64,000 bases of DNA. Origin: JBHIBC01 sp046758905. GTDB taxonomy: Bacteria > Acidobacteriota > Polarisedimenticolia > Gp22-AA2. Numbering within the stretch: the first letter of the stretch is position 1; every line of letters starts with the position of its first letter. The notes under the pieces are model-generated. The model was not told the origin of the DNA, made no database searches, and saw nothing but the letters and a program-made list of their open reading frames with translations. The stretch is from the NCBI GenBank assembly GCA_046758905.1, contig JBHIBC010000005.1, forward strand, positions 1 through 64,000. The letters are read 5' to 3'. Below, one piece after another: positions 25,214 through 35,724 of this stretch. The translations under genes and the position numbers were made by a program.

Positions 25214-27463
25214 TCAGGAGATCCGGATCGGCTCGTTGGCGTTGACGAACAGGACGTCGCGCAGCTGCGCGTGCGCCAGGAGGGCCCGCTCGGGGCTCTC
25301 GAAGATCTCCTTCTGCCTCAGGCCGAGGATGACCAGGTCCGCCTCGGACGAGCGCCTCGCGGTGGCCATCTCGAACGAGGTTTCGCCGCCGTAGGCGACC
25401 GGCGTGATCTTCTCGGGCGAGATCGGCAGGCGCCCCTCGGTGACGATCTGGTTGACCTTCTCCATCTCCTCCTTGACCTCCGAGGCGGGGTAGCAGGCGA
25501 ACAGGCGGATCTCCGCCTCCTCCCAGTCGGGATGGCCGAGGATGATGTAGGCGAGCAGGATCTGCAGCGGGGCGCTGGCCAGGTCGTCGGCGGTCAGCCA
25601 GATGTGGATGTCCTTGCGGTACCCGAAGCGGAACCCGGCCGAGCGCAGCACGCACACGTTGAAGCCGAGCGGGGCGAACAGCCGCGCCCCCTCGATCACC
25701 TCGGCCAGCTCCTCGGAATGCTCCTTCGAGAACTCGAGAAGCACGCCGTTGTTCGGCAGCCCCGACACCCCGGGCAGCTGCGCGACGTGGGAGAGGGCGG
25801 TCATGTACGAGGGGGCGACGATCGTCTTGACGAATACGCCGGCGCGGCTGGCCTCCGTCTGGACGATCAGCTTGCGGGCGATCTCCTCCGCCTTGCGGCT
25901 CGACTCGGGGGTCAGCGTCCCGTCGACCAGGTGGATGAGCTGCCCGAACCCGTGCCGCTGGCTGATCCAGCGCAGCAGGTCGAAATGATCGACCCGGTCG
26001 AGCGACTTCCTGGACAGCGCCACGAAGGAGGGCCGCCAGTCGCGGATCCGCCCCCCGGGGTCGCTCCGCTGCAGCGAGATCTGCAACCGGCGCGTCAGCT
26101 GGAACATCACCCCCTCGAAGATGGCGGCGAGGTCGCGCTCCTCGCGGCGCCTGTACCCCAGCCCCTTGTAGATGGCGATCATGATCAGCAGCGCCAGCAG
26201 GGCGTAGAACGGCCGCATCTGGAACATCATCATGAAGCACATCACGGCGCCGAGCGCCGACAGGTACCATCGCGATCGGAACGTCGGGCGGTAGGAGGGA
26301 TTGCCCGCGAAATGCTCCAGGAAGGAGACGCTGCACAGGGCGCCGTAGGTCACCATGAAGAACATGCTGATGATCTGCGCCACGAAGTTGACGTCGCCCA
26401 CGGCCACGAAGGCCAGGGCGACGGCGCTCGACACGAGGGTCGCCGCCACCGGCTCGTGGGCCGGACCGCGACCCCGGGCCAGGAAGGCGTTGAGCCTGAC
26501 AGTGGGGAAGACCCGGTCGCGCGCCAGCGCCTGCAGGGTGCGGGGTGCGACCAGGATCGACCCGACCGCCGAGGAGAGGGTCGCCGCGGCCAGCCCGATC
26601 GGGATGATCGGACCCCACAGGGCGATCCGGCTCATGATCAGCTGGTCGCCGGCCAGATCCCCGGGCGCGGCGCTCGCGGCCAGCTTGACGACCAGGGCGA
26701 CGTAGACCAGCATGCCGGTCAGGGTGGCCGACAGCACCCCGAGGGGGATCGACCGGCGGGGGTTCTTCAGGTCCCCCGACAGGCCGACCCCGGCGGTCAT
26801 CCCGGTGAACGCGGGGAAGCAGATGGCGAACACCAGGATGAACGGGTCGGGCCGGTCGATGTGGTGCGCCAGCGGGAGGCCGTGCGCGGCGTCGGCCGCC
26901 GGCCCGCCGCCGAGGAAGAAGAGGCCGAGCGACGCGGCCAGGATGCCGCAGACGACCCACAGGGCCCTGACGCCCATGCTCGCGCCGCGCCTGAGGATGA
27001 CGCCGAGCAGGATCAGCGAGGCGGGGAGGCTGACCATCCGGGGGTCGGTGGGGATGCCGAAGCGCTCCTCCGCAACCTCGAGCAGACGCCCGAACGCCTC
27101 GGCGAAGGCGATCATGTAGAAGGCGACCGAGACGACCTGCGACAGGTAGAGGGGGATCCCGATGGCGCCGCCGATGGTCCGGCCGAAGGATCGGCTGATG
27201 ATGTGGTACTCGCCGCCTCCCTCCACCCGGCGGTTGGTGGCGATCTCGGCGATCGCCATCGCCGTCGGCACGGTCACCATGTGGCCGAGCAGGATCACCA
27301 GCAGGGATCCGATCAGGCCCAGGTGCCCCACGGCGTAGCCGAACCGCAGGAACATGACGGCGCCCAGGATGGTGCTGACCGAGGCGAGGAACACCGGAGC
27401 GGTCCCGAACCCGTGACCCGTAAGCCGCCCGGCCGGGCCCTTCGCGGGCTGAGGAGTCGTCAT
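25214..27463 (-). CDS. SLC12-like cation-chloride cotransporter/APC superfamily carrier
   Basis: Inner-membrane carrier of 749 aa. About twelve helices (about 22-475) begin with GTAPVFLASVSTILGAVMFLRFGYAVGHLG and include the discontinuous-helix segment GGGEYHIISRSFGRTIGGAIG, features of the APC superfamily and of Na-K-Cl cotransporters. The cytosolic C-terminus (about 490-749) is a UspA-like regulatory domain pair (LARKLIVQTEASRAGVFVKTIV..., DIHIWLTADD..., ADLVILGLRQKEI), as in bacterial and eukaryotic SLC12 proteins. Likely substrates are chloride with potassium or sodium, or amino acids; this is inferred. The start at 27463 was chosen because the longer upstream frame is antisense to the LysM gene. 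Confidence 0.85.
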   Translation of the reverse strand: MTTPQPAKGPAGRLTGHGFGTAPVFLASVSTILGAVMFLRFGYAVGHLGLIGSLLVILLGHMVTVPTAMAIAEIATNRRVEGGGEYHIISRSFGRTIGGAIGIPLYLSQVVSVAFYMIAFAEAFGRLLEVAEERFGIPTDPRMVSLPASLILLGVILRRGASMGVRALWVVCGILAASLGLFFLGGGPAADAAHGLPLAHHIDRPDPFILVFAICFPAFTGMTAGVGLSGDLKNPRRSIPLGVLSATLTGMLVYVALVVKLAASAAPGDLAGDQLIMSRIALWGPIIPIGLAAATLSSAVGSILVAPRTLQALARDRVFPTVRLNAFLARGRGPAHEPVAATLVSSAVALAFVAVGDVNFVAQIISMFFMVTYGALCSVSFLEHFAGNPSYRPTFRSRWYLSALGAVMCFMMMFQMRPFYALLALLIMIAIYKGLGYRRREERDLAAIFEGVMFQLTRRLQISLQRSDPGGRIRDWRPSFVALSRKSLDRVDHFDLLRWISQRHGFGQLIHLVDGTLTPESSRKAEEIARKLIVQTEASRAGVFVKTIVAPSYMTALSHVAQLPGVSGLPNNGVLLEFSKEHSEELAEVIEGARLFAPLGFNVCVLRSAGFRFGYRKDIHIWLTADDLASAPLQILLAYIILGHPDWEEAEIRLFACYPASEVKEEMEKVNQIVTEGRLPISPEKITPVAYGGETSFEMATARRSSEADLVILGLRQKEIFESPERALLAHAQLRDVLFVNANEPIRIS

Positions 27464-27494
27464 GCGGGTCGCCGTCCTCGCGAGGAACCCCGCC

Positions 27495-27523
27495 TCTTTA
27501 GAGCAAACCGGCGGGAGTGTCAA
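27495..27523 (-). promoter_or_regulatory. Promoter of the SLC12-like gene
   Basis: On the minus strand TTGACA (27518-27523), 17-bp spacer, TAAAGA (27495-27500): strong match, about 30 bp before the ATG. Confidence 0.75.
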
Positions 27524-27543
27524 GGCGGCCGATCGGGACCGCG

Positions 27544-27571
27544 TTGCCGGGCGTCGATCCCCTGTGATAGA
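27544..27571 (+). promoter_or_regulatory. Promoter of the LysM lipoprotein gene
   Basis: TTGCCG (27544-27549), 16-bp spacer, GATAGA (27566-27571) with a TG extended -10 two bases upstream. It lies divergent to the SLC12 promoter, about 85 bp before the ATG. Confidence 0.5.
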
Positions 27572-27655
27572 AACGGCTCGGGAGCGGGTGCTCCCGGACG
27601 GCCGAACCGGCGTGGATCGTCGGCCGAAAGGCTCGAGGGGGAGGAGGAGCGGACG

Positions 27656-28489
27656 ATGCGTGGACGGATCGCACTGGCGGTGGGATGCGTCGTGCTGGCC
27701 GCGGGATGCGCTTCGCGCCCGCCGCAGGGAGTCACCGACCTGAACAGGATGTGGGGCGAGCTTCGCGAAGGCTGCGCGGGCGTATACGCCGCGGACGAGA
27801 CGCGCTCGCTGGAGCCGGAGGTGGAGGCGATGAACGCCCTGGTCGCGGACGAGAAGTACCGCAAGGCCGGCAAGGAGGCGGAGGCGCTTCTCCCCCGGGT
27901 GGAGAGCCTCAGGGCCGGGGCCGAGGGGGCGCGGGTCGAGGCGAGGCAGCGGGCGGAGGCCGCCGTCGGCCGCGCCGAGGAGGCGCTGGCGGCCGCACAA
28001 GAGGCCGAGGCCGAGACCCACGACGCCGCCGGGTACGGCTCGGCGCGGTCGAAGCTGGACCTGGCGCGCCGGGAGCTCGGGGACCCGTGCGGGTATCGGC
28101 GTGCCGCGGAGCTGGCCGCCGAGGCTGAGCGGCTGGCCGGGCGCTCCAGATCGGCCGCCATCGCCGAGAAGCAGCGGATCGAGGCGGAGCGCCGGCGCGC
28201 CGAGGAGCAAGCGCGCCGCCTGGAGGAGGAGCGCCGCCGCAAGGCGAGGCCGCCGGCCTACACGGTCCGGCAGGGGGACTCCCTGTGGCGGATCTCCGGG
28301 ATGGAGAAGGTCTACGGGAACCCCATCTACTGGCCGGTCTTGTACGAGGCCAACCGCGACCGGATCGGCGACCCGGACCTGATCTACCCGGACCAGGAGC
28401 TCCAGATCCCCCGCGAGATCCCCGAGGACGCGATGCGGGAGCGGGCCCGGCGCTTCTACCGCACCTACGCTCCGCCGTCGGCGGAGTGA
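27656..28489 (+). CDS. LysM-domain lipoprotein with helical repeat region
   Basis: Exported lipoprotein of 277 aa, lipobox LAAGC (about residue 18). A long charged helical region (about 40-195) contains DUF4398-like repeats (EVEAMNALVADEKYRKAGKEAEALLPRVESL; AAQEAEAETHDAAGYGSARSKLDLARREL), then the Lys/Arg/Glu-rich coiled coil IEAERRRAEEQARRLEEERRRK. A LysM domain at about 201-252 (YTVRQGDSLWRIS...YPDQELQIP) binds peptidoglycan. The layout suggests a scaffold linking the outer membrane to the cell wall. GGAGGAG is 8 bp upstream. A very long open frame extends upstream but is antisense to the SLC12-like gene. It is followed by a hairpin and the TPR gene. Confidence 0.85.
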   Translation: MRGRIALAVGCVVLAAGCASRPPQGVTDLNRMWGELREGCAGVYAADETRSLEPEVEAMNALVADEKYRKAGKEAEALLPRVESLRAGAEGARVEARQRAEAAVGRAEEALAAAQEAEAETHDAAGYGSARSKLDLARRELGDPCGYRRAAELAAEAERLAGRSRSAAIAEKQRIEAERRRAEEQARRLEEERRRKARPPAYTVRQGDSLWRISGMEKVYGNPIYWPVLYEANRDRIGDPDLIYPDQELQIPREIPEDAMRERARRFYRTYAPPSAE

Positions 28490-28495
28490 GGCCCC

Positions 28496-28528
28496 GCGCT
28501 GCGGCGCTCGTGGGCCGCGCCGCAGCGC
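28496..28528 (+). terminator. Perfect 12-bp inverted repeat after the LysM gene
   Basis: GCGCTGCGGCGC (28496-28507) and GCGCCGCAGCGC (28517-28528) with a 9-nt loop, starting 7 bp after the LysM stop. The next gene's -35 begins 3 bp after the stem, so terminator and promoter are tightly packed. It lacks a T-tract. Confidence 0.55.
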
Positions 28529-28531
28529 CGG

Positions 28532-28560
28532 TTGACCCCGGCACGGGCCGGGATTACGAT
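28532..28560 (+). promoter_or_regulatory. Promoter of the TPR gene
   Basis: TTGACC (28532-28537), 17-bp spacer, TACGAT (28555-28560), about 30 bp before the ATG. Confidence 0.7.
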
Positions 28561-28589
28561 GGCGCCCTTCCGCGGGAGGGGGTTCGCTG

Positions 28590-29078
28590 ATGGACGAGGA
28601 TCTCAGGCTGCTGAGAGCGGTGCGGCTGTTCGAGCAGGCGTACGGGAAACAGAAGGAGGGCGAGATCGAGGAGGCCATCCGGCTCTACAAGGCCTCGATC
28701 GCGGAGCACCCGACCGCCGAGGCGTACACCTACCTGGGTTGGACCTACTCCTTCCAGGGCCGCTACGACGACGCGATCGAGCAGTGCAAGATCGCCATCA
28801 CCGTCGACCCGCAGTTCGGGAACCCGTACAACGACATCGGGTCGTATCTCATCCAGAAGGGCCAGCTCGACCAGGCGATCTCCTGGCTGGAGCTGGCCAA
28901 GAAGGCGCCGCGGTACGAGCCGCGACACTTCCCCTACCTGAACCTGTTCCGCGTCTACCTGAAGCTCGGCCGGCTCGACGCGGCACAGCGGGAGCTGGAG
29001 CAGGCCAGGTTCATCGAACAGAGTCAGGAGATCGCCGCCGGCAACTACGACGAGGAGGCCGGCACCACCGTCAACTAG
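28590..29078 (+). CDS. TPR-repeat protein
   Basis: Cytoplasmic tetratricopeptide-repeat protein of 162 aa without signal peptide. At least three repeats are visible: AYGKQKEGEIEEAIRLYKAS (about 18-37), YTYLGWTYSFQGRYDDAIEQC (about 46-66) and YNDIGSYLIQKGQLDQAISWL (about 79-99), then LFRVYLKLGRLDAAQRELEQA (about 118-138). It probably acts as a small scaffold. GGGAGGGGG lies 10 bp upstream of the ATG, and a tight promoter and terminator-like hairpin lie upstream. Convergent with the M2 peptidase; the stops are separated by one base. Confidence 0.88.
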   Translation: MDEDLRLLRAVRLFEQAYGKQKEGEIEEAIRLYKASIAEHPTAEAYTYLGWTYSFQGRYDDAIEQCKIAITVDPQFGNPYNDIGSYLIQKGQLDQAISWLELAKKAPRYEPRHFPYLNLFRVYLKLGRLDAAQRELEQARFIEQSQEIAAGNYDEEAGTTVN

Positions 29079-29079
29079 G

Positions 29080-30924
<1,845 letters not shown>

Positions 30925-30981
30925 GACCGTCCCCCTGCCTCCAAAGGGCGCGAGCGCGTTCCGGTTGCGCGGTACCGAGCG

Positions 30982-31010
30982 AACCTACTCCACCGCTCGG
31001 GCTTCGTCAA
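30982..31010 (-). promoter_or_regulatory. Promoter of the M2 peptidase gene
   Basis: On the minus strand TTGACG (31005-31010), 17-bp spacer, TAGGTT (30982-30987), about 60 bp before the ATG. Confidence 0.65.
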
Positions 31011-31059
31011 GACGCGGCCCGGGGAGCCCGTCGAGGGCGCCGCCCGGCGCCGGGCCGTG

Positions 31060-31088
31060 TGGACAAGCCTCTTCGCCGGAACTATATT
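31060..31088 (+). promoter_or_regulatory. Promoter of the asnB-flippase-methyltransferase operon
   Basis: TGGACA (31060-31065), 17-bp spacer, TATATT (31083-31088), about 45 bp before the asparagine-synthase GTG. Confidence 0.7.
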
Positions 31089-31132
31089 TGGGTCCCACAA
31101 CTCCCCGTGCCGCCTCGACATGGAGCCCTACG

Positions 31133-33073
31133 GTGTGCGGGATCTGCGGAGTCTTCGAGTTCGGTTCGGCTGAGCCCGCGGTCGACGAGGCCACCCTGAC
31201 CCGGATGCGCGACACCCTCACCCACCGCGGGCCGGACGACGCCGGGCTGTACGTCTCCGCCGACCGGCGCGTGGGCTTCGGGCACCGGCGGTTATCGATC
31301 ATCGACCTGTCGCCCGCCGGCCGGCAGCCGATGTCGAACGAGGACGGGACGGTCTGGATCACCTTCAACGGGGAGATCTACAACCACGCCGAGCTGCGCG
31401 TCGAGCTCGAGCGGCGGGGCCACGTCTACCGCTCCCGCACCGACACCGAGACCATCGTCCACCTGTACGAGGAGGAGGGGGCCGACTGCGTGCGGCGGAT
31501 CGAGGGCGACTTCGCCATCGCCGTCTGGGACGAGAGGCGCCGCCGGCTCCTCCTGGCGCGCGACCGCCTCGGCGTCAAGCCGCTGTACTACGCCCTGCTC
31601 CCCGGCCGTCTCCTGTTCGGCTCCGAGATCAAGGCGATCCTCGCCCACCCGGCCGTATCGCGCCGGCTCGACCTGGCGGCGCTGTATCACTACCTGACCT
31701 TCGTGGTCGCCCCGGCGCCGCGCACCCTGTTCGAGGGCGTGCGCAAGCTGCCCCCCGCGACCCGGGTGCTCGTCGATCGGGACGGCGGGCTGCGATCCGA
31801 GGTCTACTGGGACCCCCTGCTGCAGCCCGCGGAGGAGGGGGCGCGGTACGACGATCCGGAGTTCTGCGCGGCCCGCATCCGGCAGCTCCTCGAGAGGTCG
31901 ATCGCCAGGCGGATGATGTCGGACGTCCCGTTCGGGGTGTTCCTCTCGGGCGGCGTCGACTCGTCGGCCAACGTCGCCCTGATGGCGCGCCTGATGGACC
32001 GCCCGGTGCGCACCTTCTCGGTCGGCTTCCGGGATCATCCCTCCTACAACGAGTTCCGCTACGCGCGCAAGGTCGCCGCGGCGTTCGGCACCGAGCACCA
32101 CGAGGTCGAGATCGGCTGGAGGGACCTGCTGGACTACATGCCCCGGCTGATCTTCCACCAGGACGAGCCGATCGCCGACTGGGTCTGCGTGCCGCTGCAC
32201 TTCGTCTCCCGCCTGGCGCGCGAGACCGGGACGATCGTCGTCCAGGTCGGGGAGGGGAGCGACGAGCAGTTCTTCGGGTACGAGCACTACCGGCGCGCCT
32301 ACGACCTGCACGCCCGGCACTTCGCGCGGCTGCTGCGCCTGCCGCGGGCGGCCCGCCTGGGCGCCTACGCCGTGGCGCGCGGCCTCGCGACGCTGCTGCG
32401 GCGCGACGGGGACCGGCTGCGGCTGCTGCGGGCCGCCGCCCTGGACGAGCCGTTCTTCTGGGGCGGCGCGATCGTCTGGCGGGAGCGCGAGAAGCGCCGC
32501 CTCCTCTCGGGCGGCGCCGCCGCGCTCGACGGCCTCGACTCGCGCCGGGTGATCGAGGAGCACCTCCGGCACGCCGAGGCGGCGCTGCCGGGGTCCGACT
32601 TCGGCCAGAGGATGAGCTACCTGGAGCTCAAGAACCGCCTGCCCGAGCTCCTCCTGATGCGGGTCGACAAGATCACCATGGCCTCCTCGGTCGAGGCCCG
32701 CGTCCCCTTCCTGGACCACCCGATCGTCGAGTTCGCGCTGCGCATCCCGACGCCGCTCAAGCTGCGCGCGGGGCGGACCAAGTTCCTGCTCAAGCGGGCG
32801 ATGCGGGGGATCCTGCCCGACGAGATCATCCACCGGCCGAAGCAGGGGTTCGGCGCCCCGATCAGCGAGTGGCTGCGGGGCGACCTCCACCAGCACGCGC
32901 TCGACATCGTGCTGGGCTCGCGGCTGAGGGCCGAGGATCTCCTCGACTACCGGCAGGTGCGCGACCGGTTCGCGGCGCACCGGGCGGGACGCGGCGACCA
33001 CTCCTGGCACCTGTGGACGCTGTACAACCTGACCCGCTGGTACGACTACTGGATCGCGGGCGAGGCCGCCTGA
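31133..33073 (+). CDS. asnB: Glutamine-hydrolysing asparagine synthase-like amidotransferase
   Basis: AsnB-type ATP-dependent amidotransferase of 646 aa. The GTG at 31133 is fixed by the N-terminal nucleophile: MCGICGVFEFG, where Cys2 is exposed after Met removal. The glutaminase domain (1-210) and the synthetase domain (about 235-620) with the ATP-pyrophosphatase loop LSGGVDSS are both complete, followed by the KNRLPELLLMRVDKITMASSVEARVPFLD motif. It amidates aspartate or a sugar/peptide carboxylate in surface-polymer pathways; AsnB homologues next to flippases often act on polysaccharide precursors. Its TGA overlaps the flippase ATG (TGATG), so the two are translationally coupled. Confidence 0.92.
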   Translation: MCGICGVFEFGSAEPAVDEATLTRMRDTLTHRGPDDAGLYVSADRRVGFGHRRLSIIDLSPAGRQPMSNEDGTVWITFNGEIYNHAELRVELERRGHVYRSRTDTETIVHLYEEEGADCVRRIEGDFAIAVWDERRRRLLLARDRLGVKPLYYALLPGRLLFGSEIKAILAHPAVSRRLDLAALYHYLTFVVAPAPRTLFEGVRKLPPATRVLVDRDGGLRSEVYWDPLLQPAEEGARYDDPEFCAARIRQLLERSIARRMMSDVPFGVFLSGGVDSSANVALMARLMDRPVRTFSVGFRDHPSYNEFRYARKVAAAFGTEHHEVEIGWRDLLDYMPRLIFHQDEPIADWVCVPLHFVSRLARETGTIVVQVGEGSDEQFFGYEHYRRAYDLHARHFARLLRLPRAARLGAYAVARGLATLLRRDGDRLRLLRAAALDEPFFWGGAIVWREREKRRLLSGGAAALDGLDSRRVIEEHLRHAEAALPGSDFGQRMSYLELKNRLPELLLMRVDKITMASSVEARVPFLDHPIVEFALRIPTPLKLRAGRTKFLLKRAMRGILPDEIIHRPKQGFGAPISEWLRGDLHQHALDIVLGSRLRAEDLLDYRQVRDRFAAHRAGRGDHSWHLWTLYNLTRWYDYWIAGEAA

Positions 33074-34389
33074 TGCCGGGGATGACCTTCAGGCGCGGGG
33101 TGACGCTGACCCTCACGGTGCGGGCGCTGACGATCCTCGTGGGCCTCGTCAGCAGCATCGTCACCGCCCGCTGGCTCGGGCCGGAGGGGCGCGGCCTCCT
33201 CGTGACCCTGTCCGTCCTGACCGGGCTGGCGCTGCAGTTCGGCAACCTGGGCCTGCACAGCGGCAACATCTACTTCGTGGCCCGGGAGCCGAGCACCACC
33301 CCCGCGGTCCTCGGCAACTCCCTGTGGCTGAGCCTCCTGCTCGGCATCGCCGGGGGCGGCGCGATCGCGGCCCTGGGCGCCGCCCGTCCCGCCTGGTTCG
33401 CGGGCCTCCCGTACGCCCTGATCCTGGTGAGCGCCGCGGCGCTGCCGTTCCAGTTCATGATCTTCTACTTCCAGAACACCCTGCTGGGGCTTAAGGACGT
33501 CCGGGCCTTCAACGCGTTCGAGGCGGGGCTGAAGGTGGTCAGCTTCGCGTCCCTGGCGGTCTACCTGATCGGCTTCTCCGGAGGGCCGCGGGGGGCGGTC
33601 GTGATCCTGGCGATCGCGGCGGCCGCGGGAGGCCTCGCCTCCGTGGTCTACTGCGCCCGGCGCCACCCGTTCCGGCCCGGCCTCGACGCCGGCCTGCTCA
33701 GGCGGATGATCCCGTACGGCGGCAGGGTCTACCTCTCGTGTCTGCTCTCCTACCTGGTCATCCGCGTCGACATGCTGTTGGTGAACTACTTCCTGGGAAC
33801 CGATCGCGCGGGGGTCTACTCCATCACGGTGCAGATCGCCGACGTGCTCCTCCTGCTCCCGGCGACCATCGGGATGATCCTGATGCCGCGGATCGCCGCC
33901 GAGGCCCGGGGCGGCCGCGACGCCGGCGCCGCGCGGCGGGACCAGGGAGCCATCACCGCCCGGGTCTCCCGCCACGCCGCCCTGCTGATGACCCTGGTGT
34001 GCGGGGCGACGTTCTTCCTCGTCGACCCGCTCGTCGGCATCCTGTACGGCGAGCCGTTCCGGGGGGCCGTCCCCGCGACCCGGTGGCTGCTGCCCGGGCT
34101 ATGGGCCCTGGGGATGAACGGCATCCTGATGAACCACTTCGCGGGCCAGGGCCTCCCGCGGATCGCGGTCATCTCCCCGCTGTGCGGCGTGGCGCTCAAC
34201 CTCGGGCTGAATCTGGTCCTGATCCCGGCCGCCGGGATCGTGGGGGCCGCGATCGCCTCGTCCGCGGCCTACGCGGCGATGTTCGCCCTCGCCCTGGCGT
34301 ATTTCGTCCGCTCCGGCCGCGTCGGCCTGCGGGAGACCTTCGTCCTCGCTCCGCGGGAGTTCTTCGGCCTTCTGGGCATCGGACCATGA
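33073..34389 (+). CDS. Wzx-like oligosaccharide flippase
   Basis: Polysaccharide transport (MOP/MATE superfamily) membrane protein of 438 aa with about twelve hydrophobic helices. The start MTFRRGVTLTLTVRALTILVGLVSSIVTARWLGPEGRGLL is the usual Wzx N-terminus. The repeated helices GLASVVYCARRHPFRPG and YLVIRVDMLLVNYFLG match the family pattern. It would translocate lipid-linked oligosaccharide across the inner membrane. ATG 33073 overlaps the AsnB stop, and its own TGA overlaps the methyltransferase ATG (ATGA, 34386-34389). No glycosyltransferase or polymerase is in the window, so this is only a fragment of a surface-polymer pathway. Confidence 0.9.
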   Translation: MPGMTFRRGVTLTLTVRALTILVGLVSSIVTARWLGPEGRGLLVTLSVLTGLALQFGNLGLHSGNIYFVAREPSTTPAVLGNSLWLSLLLGIAGGGAIAALGAARPAWFAGLPYALILVSAAALPFQFMIFYFQNTLLGLKDVRAFNAFEAGLKVVSFASLAVYLIGFSGGPRGAVVILAIAAAAGGLASVVYCARRHPFRPGLDAGLLRRMIPYGGRVYLSCLLSYLVIRVDMLLVNYFLGTDRAGVYSITVQIADVLLLLPATIGMILMPRIAAEARGGRDAGAARRDQGAITARVSRHAALLMTLVCGATFFLVDPLVGILYGEPFRGAVPATRWLLPGLWALGMNGILMNHFAGQGLPRIAVISPLCGVALNLGLNLVLIPAAGIVGAAIASSAAYAAMFALALAYFVRSGRVGLRETFVLAPREFFGLLGIGP

Positions 34390-35180
34390 GCTTCGAGGCG
34401 AAGGATGCCGCCCGGGCCGAGGAGCGGGTCAGGTCCGCCTACAGCGCCAACGCGGCCCGCGTGGAGGCCAGGGGCTTCCGCGACAACCCGATCTACCTGG
34501 CGACCAAGGCGCTGGTCGACTGGGACCTGCTGGAGGACATCGACCTGGGTACCAAGGACGTCCTGAACGTCGGCTGTTTCGAGCCGATCGACGAGATCCA
34601 CTACGCGCGCCGCGTCCGGAGCTGGACGGCGATCGACGTGAACCCCGAGGCGATCGCCATGGCCCGGCGCATCGTCGACCGCGAGCTGGGGCCGCGGCTG
34701 CGCGAGCGCCTGCGCTTCCGGGTGGAGGACGCCACCCGCTTGTCGTTTCCGGACGCCAGCTTCGACGTGGCGGTCTCGTTCTCGGCCATCGAGCACATCC
34801 CCGCCGCGCCGCGCCGCCGGGCGGCGATGCGGGAGATGGCCCGGGTGCTGCGGCCGGGCGGGCACATGATCGTCACCGTGCCCAACCGGTACAGCACCTT
34901 CCTCCTCGCGCACCTGCGCAACCTCAAGCGGGGGAGCGACTACGGCTACTCGTACCTGTACGGCCCGCTCGAGCTGAAGCGGGACATGAGGTCTGCGGGC
35001 CTCAGGATACTGAGGTTCTCCTCGGAGTGGCGCGCTCTGCTGGTGATGCCGTCGTTCATGCCGAAGCCCTTCAGGGACCTGCTCTTCCCGCTGGTCTATT
35101 TCGGGGAGAGGATCGGCTGCCTGGCCCGCAAGCCGGCGCCTCCCGGGGCGGATCCGGGGCCGGTCCCCGCTTCTCCCTGA
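34386..35180 (+). CDS. Class I SAM-dependent methyltransferase
   Basis: Methyltransferase of 264 aa with a Rossmann-like SAM fold. Motif I is degenerate: DVLNVGCFEPIDEIHYARRV. The later motifs are clear: TAIDVNPEAIAMAR (SAM ribose Asp), VEDATRLSFPDASFDVAVSFSAIEHI and MREMARVLRPGGHMIVTVPN. The C-terminal hydrophobic tail (about 225-245) may touch the membrane. It is coupled to the flippase by ATGA overlap, suggesting it modifies the sugar or lipid carrier handled by the operon. Its stop lies 5 bp from the stop of the convergent thioesterase gene. Confidence 0.9.
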   Translation: MSFEAKDAARAEERVRSAYSANAARVEARGFRDNPIYLATKALVDWDLLEDIDLGTKDVLNVGCFEPIDEIHYARRVRSWTAIDVNPEAIAMARRIVDRELGPRLRERLRFRVEDATRLSFPDASFDVAVSFSAIEHIPAAPRRRAAMREMARVLRPGGHMIVTVPNRYSTFLLAHLRNLKRGSDYGYSYLYGPLELKRDMRSAGLRILRFSSEWRALLVMPSFMPKPFRDLLFPLVYFGERIGCLARKPAPPGADPGPVPASP

Positions 35181-35185
35181 TGCGG

Positions 35186-35602
35186 TCACCCGTCCGCGCG
35201 GCGGCCCGTCCGGCCGGCGGCGCGCTCGAGGGTCGCGCGCTCCGCCCCCGTCAGCGGCCGCGCCCGGGAGGTCCCGGGATCGCGGACCACCAGGACGACG
35301 CGCGCCTCGGCGGCCAGCCGGCCGTCCAGGGTGGCGATCTCCTCCCGCAGGTGGATGCTGGAGCTGCCGAGGCGGTCCAGCCGGCAGCGGACGATGACCG
35401 CGCCGTCCTTCTGGGTCAGCTCGCGGCGGTAGTCGATCTCCGCCCGCACGACGACGTAGTCGATCGCCTCCCCCTTCGCCTCGAACATCTCCTGCATCCA
35501 GTCGTCGCGGTTCTCCTCCAGGTAGGTCAGGTAGACCGCGTTGTTGACGTGTCCGAAGGCGTCCATGTCGCGCCAGCGGATCTCGATCCGTTTCTCGTGC
35601 AT
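35186..35602 (-). CDS. Hot-dog-fold acyl-CoA thioesterase (4HBT type)
   Basis: Cytoplasmic thioesterase of 138 aa. The N-terminus KRIEIRWRDMDAFGHVNNAVYLTYLEENRDDW carries the 4-hydroxybenzoyl-CoA-thioesterase motif, with Asp14 as likely catalytic residue, followed by VRAEIDYRRELTQKDG. It probably hydrolyses a medium- or long-chain acyl-CoA; the substrate is not predictable. It is separated from the HAD gene by 122 bp in a divergent arrangement. A TACGAT box (35639-35644 on the minus strand) may be its -10, but no good -35 accompanies it. Confidence 0.88.
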   Translation of the reverse strand: MHEKRIEIRWRDMDAFGHVNNAVYLTYLEENRDDWMQEMFEAKGEAIDYVVVRAEIDYRRELTQKDGAVIVRCRLDRLGSSSIHLREEIATLDGRLAAEARVVLVVRDPGTSRARPLTGAERATLERAAGRTGRRADG

Positions 35603-35724
35603 CTTCTCACCCGGCGGAAGCGGCGCCGACGGGTCGGCATCGTATCATCGCGGGGGCCGCGGCGGACAGGGGCGGCCCGGCCCTGCTACCATTCGCGCGC
35701 AGCGCAGGCGCGAGGGAGGCTCTC

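Noticed and set aside
23960..27655. Very long open frame on the plus strand upstream of and in frame with the LysM lipoprotein
   Set aside because: It lies antisense to the IsdG-like and SLC12-like genes. It is a GC-rich shadow of their codon structure; the lipoprotein signal and Shine-Dalgarno fix the start at 27656.
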